Below are positions 54,773-61,907 of a DNA stretch of 64,000 nt, piece after piece. The DNA comes from Pseudoflavonifractor gallinarum (lineage in GTDB: Bacteria > Bacillota > Clostridia > Oscillospirales > Oscillospiraceae): positions 62,001 through 126,000 of the forward strand of contig NZ_JADCKF010000007.1 of NCBI RefSeq assembly GCF_014982855.1. Reading direction: 5' to 3'. Made by a program: the position numbers and the translations under genes. The notes below the pieces were generated by a model. It had not been told where the DNA came from. It saw nothing but the letters and a program-made list of their open reading frames with translations, and did not search any database. Position 1 is the stretch's first letter; every line of letters starts with the position of its first letter.

Positions 54773-54952
54773 TTTTGCCGCCCGCAGACGGCAAAAGAAA
54801 GTCCAAATCTGTTTTTTCCGAGGACATGCGCCTCGGAAAAAACACTGCTCAGCCCACAAGCGTGCGCGCTTTGCGCGTGCGACGCCGGGGGCTGCATCCC
54901 CTCTCAAAAATGCCTGCATTTTTGAGAAGCGTGTCGAAGTGGTTCGACACGC
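54773..54952 (+). repeat. Array of consecutive perfect inverted repeats after the V-ATPase operon
   Basis: Within 180 bases there are at least four perfect hairpins plus weaker ones: TTTTGCCG/CGGCAAAA (54773-54796), TTTTTTCCGAGG/CCTCGGAAAAAA (54812-54842), CGCGC/GCGCG (54865-54877), TCTCAAAAATGC/GCATTTTTGAGA (54902-54927) and GCGTGTCGAA/TTCGACACGC (54929-54952). A 17-bp terminator stem follows at once. The arms differ in sequence from one hairpin to the next. No protein is coded. Function unknown: structured 3' UTR, small RNA or stacked repeat elements are all possible. Confidence 0.85.
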
Positions 54953-54953
54953 G

Positions 54954-54996
54954 AAATGCCGCCCGGTCCCGCATGGGACCGGGCGGCATTTTTTTA
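54954..54996. terminator. Strong terminator between the V-ATPase operon and the uracil-DNA glycosylase gene
   Basis: A perfect 17-bp stem (AAATGCCGCCCGGTCCC) with a GCAT loop is followed on the plus strand by TTTTAAT. The converging minus-strand gene stops at 54994, inside this tail. Confidence 0.92.
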
Positions 54997-55560
54997 ATAG
55001 GTATGGTCACAGATCTCACGGATCTTGGCCTGAAGGGCTTTGAGATCGGCAAAGGTCTCGGGCCGCTTGCGGGGGTCCCGCAGCAGCGCCGCCGGGTGGT
55101 ACAGGGCGGTCATCTGCACGCCCGCCTTCTCAAACCACTGCCCATGCTCCCGGGTGATCTTGAAATCCTCCTTGATGAGCTTCATGGCCGCAATCCGCCC
55201 CAGACAGACGATGATCTTGGGCCGAATCAAGGCCACCTGGTTGCGGAGATAGCCGATACAGGCCTCCTGCTCCGCTGCCAGCGGGTCCCGGTTTCCCGGG
55301 GGACGGCATTTTACCATATTGCCAATGAAGATCTTGGAGCGGTCCAGCTCGATCATGGCCAGCATCTCGTCCAGAAATTTTCCGCCACGCCCCACAAAGG
55401 GACGGCCGGTGAGGTCCTCCTGTTCGCCGGGCCCCTCGCCGATGAACATGACTTCCGCATTCTGAGCGCCCTCGCCAAACACCACATTGTGCCGGGTCTC
55501 GCACAGGGGGCAGTTCCGGCAGGACATACAGGCCTCATACAGTTCATTCCACGACTTCAT
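54994..55560 (-). CDS. Type-4 uracil-DNA glycosylase (iron-sulfur)
   Basis: The 188-residue enzyme removes uracil from DNA. It matches family 4 glycosylases: motif 1 GEGPGEQEDLTGRPFVGRGG, the Fe-S cysteines in CMSCRNC and further on VKCRPPGNRDP and EQEACIGYL, and the C-terminal motif YHPAALLRDP. The ATG at 55560 follows GAGGAGGG; the frame is open 63 codons upstream without family similarity. Function in base-excision repair is well established for the family. Confidence 0.93.
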   Translation of the reverse strand: MKSWNELYEACMSCRNCPLCETRHNVVFGEGAQNAEVMFIGEGPGEQEDLTGRPFVGRGGKFLDEMLAMIELDRSKIFIGNMVKCRPPGNRDPLAAEQEACIGYLRNQVALIRPKIIVCLGRIAAMKLIKEDFKITREHGQWFEKAGVQMTALYHPAALLRDPRKRPETFADLKALQAKIREICDHTY

Positions 55561-56056
55561 TTTTTCCCTCCTCTCGGTATTCTTCCGGGAAGGAAAACGC
55601 AGCTTCTCCTTCCGTTGACGGCTTTCATTGTACCATATCTCCCCGCGCTTGCATACATCCCAGATGCAGAAAGGTCCGCACCCGTGGATGGGTACGGACC
55701 TTCCCGCAAGAAGAAAGAGGAATGGGGATGTTCTCACTGGTTTCAACACTCTGCCGCGGCGTTTCCGCAGGCTTTTGTTCCAAATTCATTGTAGAAGCTT
55801 TCAAGGAGGAAGTCAAGCCTCCCCCGACGCTTGCCATACAAAACCGTCCGGATGGTTTTCTGTATTTCATTTTTCCCATTTTGGTGCTAATCGTTTGGTT
55901 CCTTCTCTTTCTCTGCCATGGTCTGCACGTCTTGTTTTGCATCTAGGTTTCGATTGGACCCATCGCAATTATAAATGCCGAAATCTCCTCATATCTCCCG
56001 TGTCAGGGCAATTTTCCCGCCCTAACCTTAAACTTTTATCTGTTCTAAGCGCTTCG
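55561..56056. other. Intergenic stretch with one hairpin
   Basis: These 496 bases contain no gene I can support. A hairpin at 55671-55702 (AAGGTCCG-c-ACCC / GGGT-a-CGGACCTT) may end the upstream symporter transcript on the minus strand, leaving a 3' UTR of about 350 bases. Short open frames on both strands (74 residues on plus, 105 on minus) lack good ribosome sites and family similarity. Confidence 0.5.
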
Positions 56057-57451
56057 TCACCCTGCTGAATCTGATTTCCGCTCCCTGCCGGAAAGGTGCT
56101 TTCCTCCGTCACCCGCCCGGCAGATTCCAGCTACCACATGTCCCAGCAGCAGCAAAGCGATCAGGTTGGGCAGAGCCATCAGCCCGTTGAACAGGTCCGC
56201 CAGGTTCCAGACCAGGTCTACCCGCAGCCCGGAACCTGCCACCAGGGCGGCCAGCACCACCCAGGTATAAATCAGCACGCCGCGCCGTCCAAAGAGGGAT
56301 TCCACATTCTGCTCCCCAAAGAAATACCACCCCACCACCGTGGAAAATCCAAAGAGCAGCATACAGATGGCTACAAATCCTTTTCCGGCCTGGCCAAAGG
56401 CCCGCTGGAAGGCCAACTGGGCCAGTGCAGTCCCCTCCAGTCCGCTCCCCAGGACGCCGGTCGTGAGCAGGACCAGTGCGGTCAAGGTCAAAATCACAAA
56501 GGTGGATACGAATACGCCCAGCATGGCCACGATTCCCTGTTCCTCCGGGCGCTTTACTTTTGCCTGCGCGTGGGCGTGGGGTGTGGAACCGAGTCCCGCC
56601 TCATTGGAAAAGAGTCCCCGCGCCACGCCATAGCGGATGGTCTCCCGCAGGGTCAGTCCCGCCGCGCCCCCTGCCACCGCCTGGGGCCGGAAGGCCCCCA
56701 CAAAGATCGAGCGCACGGCCTCCGGGAGTTCTGTACGGTTGAGCACCAGAATGGCCGCACACCCGGCCACATAGATCCCTGCCATCAGAGGCACCAGTTT
56801 TTCGGTCACAGAGGCCACCCGGCCTACTCCGCCCAGAAAGACAAAGGCAGAGACCGCCGCCACACCAATCCCCACCGCCAGTGTTGGAATGTGGAAGGCA
56901 TGCTGAAAGGCGCCCGCAATGGAGTTGGACTGCACCATATTTCCCATAATTCCCAGTGCCAAAATCAGGAGGACAGAGAAGATCCCCGCCAGGATACGCC
57001 CCACCCTGCCCCGCACGGCTGCGCGAATGTAGTAGGCCGGTCCCCCCAATACCGATCCGTCCGGACGGACAGAGCGGTAGGTCTGCGCCAGTACGGCTTC
57101 GGCATAGATGGTCGCCATGCCAAAAAAGCCGGAGACCCACATCCAGAAGATTGCCCCTGGTCCTCCGGCCGCCAGAGCCGTAGCACAGCCGGTGATGTTC
57201 CCCGTCCCCACCTGGGCCGCAATGGCAGTGGTCAGCGCCTGAAAGGGACTCATGCCTCGGGAACGTTCTGTCCCGCTTTTCCGGCGCAGTCCGGCCGTCA
57301 GTGTTCGAACCCCCATGCCCAGTTTCCGCACCTGTACCAGACGCAGCCGCAGGGTAAAATAGATTCCCACGGCCAACAACACATACAACAGCACATGATT
57401 CCAGAGCCACTGGCTCACTGTCCCCAGTATGGTCGCTACATCCACACCCAT
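56057..57451 (-). CDS. AGCS-family sodium:alanine/glycine symporter (second copy)
   Basis: The 464-residue transporter of the alanine/glycine:cation symporter family has 10-11 membrane helices. Family motifs are present: GTGNITGCATALAAGGPGA (sodium and substrate site), FWMWVSGFFGMATIYAEAVL, and LFSNEAGLGSTPHAHA. AAAGGAG precedes the ATG by only about four bases. It is about half-identical by eye to the symporter encoded upstream, suggesting a tandem duplication. A terminator separates the two, so this copy probably has its own promoter or relies on read-through. Confidence 0.92.
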   Translation of the reverse strand: MGVDVATILGTVSQWLWNHVLLYVLLAVGIYFTLRLRLVQVRKLGMGVRTLTAGLRRKSGTERSRGMSPFQALTTAIAAQVGTGNITGCATALAAGGPGAIFWMWVSGFFGMATIYAEAVLAQTYRSVRPDGSVLGGPAYYIRAAVRGRVGRILAGIFSVLLILALGIMGNMVQSNSIAGAFQHAFHIPTLAVGIGVAAVSAFVFLGGVGRVASVTEKLVPLMAGIYVAGCAAILVLNRTELPEAVRSIFVGAFRPQAVAGGAAGLTLRETIRYGVARGLFSNEAGLGSTPHAHAQAKVKRPEEQGIVAMLGVFVSTFVILTLTALVLLTTGVLGSGLEGTALAQLAFQRAFGQAGKGFVAICMLLFGFSTVVGWYFFGEQNVESLFGRRGVLIYTWVVLAALVAGSGLRVDLVWNLADLFNGLMALPNLIALLLLGHVVAGICRAGDGGKHLSGRERKSDSAG

Positions 57452-57532
57452 CCGCTCCTTTATCCGTCGACTCGTATGGACCAGTTTCCCCGTTTGTCCA
57501 CGGGTTTATCCACCCGGAAAAGGAGCTCTGTG

Positions 57533-57568
57533 GAAAAACATACGGCGCGGGATAATTCCCGCGCCGTA
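57533..57568 (-). terminator. Terminator after the first AGCS symporter gene
   Basis: A perfect 12-bp stem TACGGCGCGGGA / TCCCGCGCCGTA with loop TAAT is followed on the minus strand by TGTTTTTCC, 22 bases after the stop codon. Confidence 0.88.
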
Positions 57569-57590
57569 CAAAAGAGCGATGCATCAGCAA

Positions 57591-58970
57591 TTACTTTTTC
57601 AGAACATGCTCCTCTTCCATGCCCTTGGTGATCCGTACCACAACGCCGGACAGGCAGATCAGAGCAATCAGGTTGGGCAGAGCCATCACCGCGTTGAAGA
57701 AGTCGGCCAGGTTCCACACCAGGTCCACCTTCAGCAGAGAGCCAACAAAGACACACAGGATCACGATGATGGAGTAGACATTGACCGCCTTCTGACCAAA
57801 GAGGTACTTGATGTTCTGCTCGCCGAAGAAGTACCAACCAATGATGGTGGAGAAGGCAAAGAACAGCAGGCAGATGGCCACAAATATGTTGCCGAAGCTG
57901 CCAAAGACCGTGGAGAACGCGGACTGAGCCAGAGAGGCCGCAGTGCTGTCGTCGCCGATCATGTTGGGGGTAACCACACCGCTGGTGAGGATAACCAGCG
58001 CGGTGAGGGTCAGAACGATAAAGGTATCGATGAAGACACAGACGATCGCGATATGGCCCTGATCGCGGGGATCCTTCACCTTGGCCATCGCATGGGCATG
58101 GGGAGTGGAGCCGAGGCCGGCCTCATTGGAGAACAGACCGCGGGCTACGCCGTAGCGCATAGCAGTCATCATACCAACGCCGACGCCGCCGCCCAGAACT
58201 GCCTGGGGATCAAAGGCGCCCACAAAGATCTGACGGAACACCTCGGGCACAGCCGTGATATGAGCACCGATCACGATCAGGCTGCCCACCAGGTAGAAGA
58301 TAGCCATAATGGGGACCAGCTTCTCGGTCACAGAGGCGATGCGCTTCACGCCGCCCATAAAGATAAAGCCAGCCAGCACGGCCACGACGACGCCAACCAC
58401 AGGCTTGGGAACGCCGAAAGCAGTCTCAAAGGAGCTGCTGATGGAGTTGGACTGCACCATGTTGCCCATCAGGCCAAGGGCCAGGATGATGGCAATCGCG
58501 AAGAAGCCAGCCAGGAACTTTCCAAAGCCGCCCTGGAAACGGGCGCGGATGTAATACACAGGACCGCCGATGACCTGTCCGTCGGGGCCACGGGTCTTAT
58601 ACTTCTGGGCCAGCACAGCCTCTGCATAGATCGTGGACATACCGAGGAAAGCCGCGACCCAAACCCAGAACACTGCGCCGGGACCGCCCAGCAGGATGGC
58701 CGTAGCACAGCCCACCACGTTACCGGTGCCGACCTGAGCCGCCACGGAAGTAGCTGCCGCCTGGAAGGAGCTCATGCCGTCCTTATCGGCCTTTTTACCG
58801 GAAAGACTGAATCCTCCGAACATCTCGCGCCAGCCGGCGCCGAATTTGCGGATCTGAATAAAACCGAGCCGAACGGTGAACAGGATGCCGGTAAATACCA
58901 GTACATAGAGCAGTACGCTGTTCCAGACAAAATTACTGGCCGCACTTACGATAGCCGCTAATTGATCCAT
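57591..58970 (-). CDS. AGCS-family sodium:glycine/alanine symporter under a glycine riboswitch
   Basis: The 459-residue protein carries the AGCS motifs GTGNVVGCATAILLGGPGAV, FWVWVAAFLGMSTIYAEAVL and GLFSNEAGLGSTPHAHAM, with 10-11 membrane helices. AGCS members import alanine or glycine with sodium. A glycine riboswitch and terminator in its leader point to glycine as the physiological substrate. AAAGGATG lies upstream of the ATG. Codon use is more uniform than in the second copy (for example, regular AAG and CTG choices), which suggests higher expression; this is only an impression. Confidence 0.93.
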   Translation of the reverse strand: MDQLAAIVSAASNFVWNSVLLYVLVFTGILFTVRLGFIQIRKFGAGWREMFGGFSLSGKKADKDGMSSFQAAATSVAAQVGTGNVVGCATAILLGGPGAVFWVWVAAFLGMSTIYAEAVLAQKYKTRGPDGQVIGGPVYYIRARFQGGFGKFLAGFFAIAIILALGLMGNMVQSNSISSSFETAFGVPKPVVGVVVAVLAGFIFMGGVKRIASVTEKLVPIMAIFYLVGSLIVIGAHITAVPEVFRQIFVGAFDPQAVLGGGVGVGMMTAMRYGVARGLFSNEAGLGSTPHAHAMAKVKDPRDQGHIAIVCVFIDTFIVLTLTALVILTSGVVTPNMIGDDSTAASLAQSAFSTVFGSFGNIFVAICLLFFAFSTIIGWYFFGEQNIKYLFGQKAVNVYSIIVILCVFVGSLLKVDLVWNLADFFNAVMALPNLIALICLSGVVVRITKGMEEEHVLKK

Positions 58971-59138
58971 AGATATTCATCCTTTCTCTCCACACGGAAT
59001 CGTTCCTGATGTCCCCCGGCCACACACCTGCCGGGGTGCCTTGCATCGCGCGCCCTTTCACCCCCTGTTTTTATGGGTTCTCGTCAACATATGCACAGCC
59101 GGAACCATGCATACCGCACTCCGAACCATGCTGTCATC

Positions 59139-59172
59139 AAAAAAGCCGGCCCCTGTGACGGGTCCGGCTTTG
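59139..59172 (-). terminator. Riboswitch-associated terminator in the symporter leader
   Basis: AAAGCCGG pairs with CCGGCTTT around an inner GC-rich hairpin and is followed on the minus strand by TTTTTTGATG. It lies 36 bases after the aptamer and 170 bases before the symporter start, as expected for a regulated attenuator. Confidence 0.85.
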
Positions 59173-59207
59173 CAGAGCGCATTCCAACCAATGACATACT
59201 GCCGATG

Positions 59208-59303
59208 CACTCTACTCTGTCCTTTTGCCTGAGAGATCAGTGCTTACGCACCTTACACCTTCGGCCCCCGTCGCTGAGATTCTCCAGAGTTTGTGCCGCC
59301 ACT
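59208..59303 (-). ncRNA. Single-aptamer glycine riboswitch upstream of the AGCS symporter
   Basis: The minus strand reads AAACTCTGGAGAATCTCAG, then GGCCGAAGGTG (core at 59258-59264), then ATCTCTCAGGCAAAAGGACAGAG, the conserved 3' block of the glycine riboswitch. Only one aptamer is present, with flanking pairing, followed by a terminator. Such singlets commonly control AGCS symporters. Confidence 0.92.
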
Positions 59304-59408
59304 TTGTCCATACACCACGAACACTTCCATTTTTCTGTCTTGTGAAAAATTGAATAAAAGGCGGACAAAAGAAGCGGCCATCTCTATGCACTTTTTTGAT
59401 GTGCCCCT

Positions 59409-59437
59409 ATCATAGCCCTTTTTTTCGCTTTCGTCAA
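59409..59437 (-). promoter_or_regulatory. Sigma-A promoter of the riboswitch-controlled symporter
   Basis: On the minus strand TTGACG (59432-59437) and TATGAT (59409-59414) are 17 bases apart. The stretch between the promoter and the metY terminator (59438-59583) shows no other feature. Confidence 0.78.
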
Positions 59438-59583
59438 GCCATAATCTGGAATAGCTAGGATGAAATTCTCATTTCTATGGCTTTTTCCCAAAAAAATACT
59501 TGGCAGTTTAGTCATTTCCAACACTCTTCATATGTCTTCGATGTAAAAACATATATAGAATTTCTTCTCCCGGAACAACACAG

Positions 59584-59616
59584 CAGGGGCGCCGTCTCCA
59601 ATAGACGGCGCCCCTG
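59584..59616 (-). terminator. Terminator of metY
   Basis: A perfect 14-bp stem CAGGGGCGCCGTCT / AGACGGCGCCCCTG is followed on the minus strand by CTGTGTTGTTCC, 19 bases after the stop codon. Confidence 0.8.
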
Positions 59617-59635
59617 CCTTCCGGTTGTGATATTC

Positions 59636-60925
59636 TTATGCGTTTACCTTGGCCAACGCCGCTTCCAGATCGGCCAGGATATCGTTGATATCCTCAATGC
59701 CCACCGAGAAGCGGACCAGATCCGGGGACACCCCGGCCGCATAGAGCTCCTGATCGTTCATCTGCCGGTGGGTGGTGGAGGCCGGATGCAGTACGCAGGT
59801 CTTGGCATCGGCCACATGGGTGGCGATGGAGGCCAGATTCAGCCTTGCCATAAAGGTCTCGGCCGCCTCGCGTCCGCCCTTGACGCCAAAGGAGACCACG
59901 CCGCACACCCCGTTGGGGAGATACTTCTGGGCCAGCCCGTGATACGGATCGCCCTCCAGGCCGGGATAGCGGACCCACGCCACCTTTTCGTGCTTCTGCA
60001 GATACTGGGCCACGGCCAGGGCATTGGCGCAGTGGCGGGGAACCCGCAGGTGGAGCGTCTCCAGTCCCACATTCAGGAGATAGGAGTTCATGGGCGCCGG
60101 AACGGAGCCGAAGTCGCGCATGAGCTGAACGGTGGCCTTCGTGATATAGGCCCCTGCCACTCCAAACCGCTCCGTGTAGGTCACGCCGTGGTAGCTCTCG
60201 TCCGGCGTGCACAGTCCGGGGAATTTGTCGGGATACCGGGTCCAGTCAAAGGCGCCGGAGTCCACGATGGCTCCGCCCACCGCGTTGGCATGGCCGTCCA
60301 TATACTTGGTGGTGGAGTGGGTGACAATATCGGCCCCATATTCGAAAGGCCGGCAGTTGATAGGCGTGGCAAAGGTGTTGTCCACGATGAGGGGCACGCC
60401 GTGGGCGTGTGCTGCCGCGGCAAACTTCTCAAAATCCAGCACGGCCAGGGCGGGGTTGGCAATCGTCTCGCCGAATACCGCCTTGGTGTTGGGCCGGAAA
60501 GCGGCCTCCAGCTCCTCGGGCGTGCAGTCTGGCTCCACAAAGGTAAACTCAATGCCCATGCGCTTCATGGTCACTGCAAACAGATTGTATGTTCCGCCAT
60601 AGATGGCCGTAGAGGAGACCACATGGTCTCCGCAGGAACAGATGTTGAAGATCGCGTAGAAGTTGGCGGCCTGTCCCGAAGAAGTGAGCATCGCGGCGCT
60701 CCCCCCTTCCAGTGCACAGATCTTTGCTGCCACACTGTCATTGGTGGGATTTTGAAGCCGGGTATAGAAGTACCCGCTGGCCTCCAGATCAAACAGCTTT
60801 CCCATAGCCTCGCCCGTCTCATATCGGAAGGTAGTGGACTGAATGATGGGAATATTGCGGGGTTCTCCGTTTCCGGGGCGGTATCCCGCATGGATGCACT
60901 GGGTATTGGGACGCTGCTGGCTCAT
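59636..60925 (-). CDS. metY: O-acetylhomoserine sulfhydrylase
   Basis: The 429-residue PLP enzyme of the Cys/Met metabolism family makes homocysteine from O-acetylhomoserine and sulfide. The start NTQCIHAGYRPGNGEPRNIP and the lysine motif THSTTKYMDGHANAVGG are typical of MetY, and the length (about 430) fits MetY rather than the shorter MetB/MetC (about 380). AAAGGAAG precedes the ATG. It is transcribed alone from a strong promoter overlapped by a palindrome. Confidence 0.93.
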   Translation of the reverse strand: MSQQRPNTQCIHAGYRPGNGEPRNIPIIQSTTFRYETGEAMGKLFDLEASGYFYTRLQNPTNDSVAAKICALEGGSAAMLTSSGQAANFYAIFNICSCGDHVVSSTAIYGGTYNLFAVTMKRMGIEFTFVEPDCTPEELEAAFRPNTKAVFGETIANPALAVLDFEKFAAAAHAHGVPLIVDNTFATPINCRPFEYGADIVTHSTTKYMDGHANAVGGAIVDSGAFDWTRYPDKFPGLCTPDESYHGVTYTERFGVAGAYITKATVQLMRDFGSVPAPMNSYLLNVGLETLHLRVPRHCANALAVAQYLQKHEKVAWVRYPGLEGDPYHGLAQKYLPNGVCGVVSFGVKGGREAAETFMARLNLASIATHVADAKTCVLHPASTTHRQMNDQELYAAGVSPDLVRFSVGIEDINDILADLEAALAKVNA

Positions 60926-60975
60926 ATTGGGTCTTCCTTTCTATGGCGCGGTTGGCTGGCGCAAAGTTGTTTTAT

Positions 60976-61004
60976 ATAGTACGCTAGCGTATTGAATTTG
61001 TCAA
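60976..61004 (-). promoter_or_regulatory. Strong promoter of metY with overlapping palindrome
   Basis: On the minus strand a perfect TTGACA (60999-61004), a 17-base spacer and TACTAT (60976-60981). A 12-bp perfect palindrome TACGCTAGCGTA (60980-60991) covers the end of the -10 box and the spacer, as an operator would. Confidence 0.82.
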
Positions 61005-61907
61005 CTATTTTTCCAGAGACAGATCCGGCTTAAGAGCCTGATTAAGTCCGTTGGGCAACTGGGCCGGCTGTCCGTCTGCCCGCAGCTGGACGGTACGCAC
61101 CGTATCCACATTGCCCGCCATGGTGTTCACAATGGCGTATACCGTCAGGCGCAGCTGCTCCTCATCCTGTGCCAGCGCCTCCAGCACATCGGCGGGGAGG
61201 TTCACATAGCAGACCCCATCCTCTACGATCACGCCCAGCAGCTCTGTCTCAGCCGGAAGTACGGGGGTCATCGTGTCATAGCTGGGGCCCTGGATCAGCG
61301 CCTCCATCACCACCGCGCTCAGCGTGTCCTCCTCGGTGAGCAGCAGCCGCCGGTATTCCACGCCCAATCCGGTCCCATCGGCCCGGGGGAACCAGAGGGT
61401 GGCCGTCATTTCCATGGGCTCTCCCTCCGTCCCCAGAAGGATGACATCCTCAGGGCGCAGATTCTCCCCGGTGGTCAGCGGATTCTGCTCTCCCTCAATG
61501 GTCACATGGATGGAATCCACCCCCTCCACCTGACAGAGGGTCAGCGCCAGGCAGTAATTGGCCAGGGTCAGATCAATGCCGGAGAGCCCCTCATAGGCCT
61601 CGGAGAAATCCAGATCCAGCTTCCCATCGTTCAGCTCCCAGCTCCGTACCTCCAGTCCCTTGGGGAAGGGGGAGGTCAGCTCCATGGTCTCAGGTCCCGC
61701 CAGAAGACGGGCCAGCAATTCCTGGATCAGCGGCTCCTTGCCCTGGGCGTGCCAAAACTCGCCCCCTACTGCCGCCCCGCTCTCGTCATTCTCGGCCACA
61801 AAATAGATCTCATATGGATGCTCTGTGTCTTTGCCCTGGCTCTTGCCCATGCCGCAGCCGGCCAGAGTCAGAAGTGCCAGCACGAGAGGCAGCATTCGTT
61901 TTCTCAT
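61005..61907 (-). CDS. GerMN-domain lipoprotein
   Basis: The 300-residue lipoprotein has a lipobox TLAGCG (Cys near 18) and two GerM/GerMN-type domains (about 30-150, with LDLDFSEAYEGLSG, and about 165-290, with CYVNLPADVLEALA). GerMN proteins act in sporulation or cell-envelope processes; the precise role is unknown. It overlaps the upstream kinase gene by three bases in an ATGA arrangement, with GGAGGG upstream. Together with that kinase and its response regulator it resembles the mtrA-mtrB-lpqB arrangement of actinobacteria. Confidence 0.85.
   Translation of the reverse strand: MRKRMLPLVLALLTLAGCGMGKSQGKDTEHPYEIYFVAENDESGAAVGGEFWHAQGKEPLIQELLARLLAGPETMELTSPFPKGLEVRSWELNDGKLDLDFSEAYEGLSGIDLTLANYCLALTLCQVEGVDSIHVTIEGEQNPLTTGENLRPEDVILLGTEGEPMEMTATLWFPRADGTGLGVEYRRLLLTEEDTLSAVVMEALIQGPSYDTMTPVLPAETELLGVIVEDGVCYVNLPADVLEALAQDEEQLRLTVYAIVNTMAGNVDTVRTVQLRADGQPAQLPNGLNQALKPDLSLEK

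Noticed and set aside
54773-54996. CRISPR array, because of the repeated hairpins
   Set aside because: The hairpin arms are all different and unevenly spaced; there is no direct repeat with spacers and no cas gene.
55625-55942. 105-residue minus-strand open frame, and a 74-residue plus-strand frame at 55722-55946
   Set aside because: Neither has a convincing ribosome site or known similarity, and they overlap each other on opposite strands.
56057-58970. Mobile element or transfer as the source of the two symporters
   Set aside because: No transposase, flanking repeats or shifted base composition; tandem duplication is enough.
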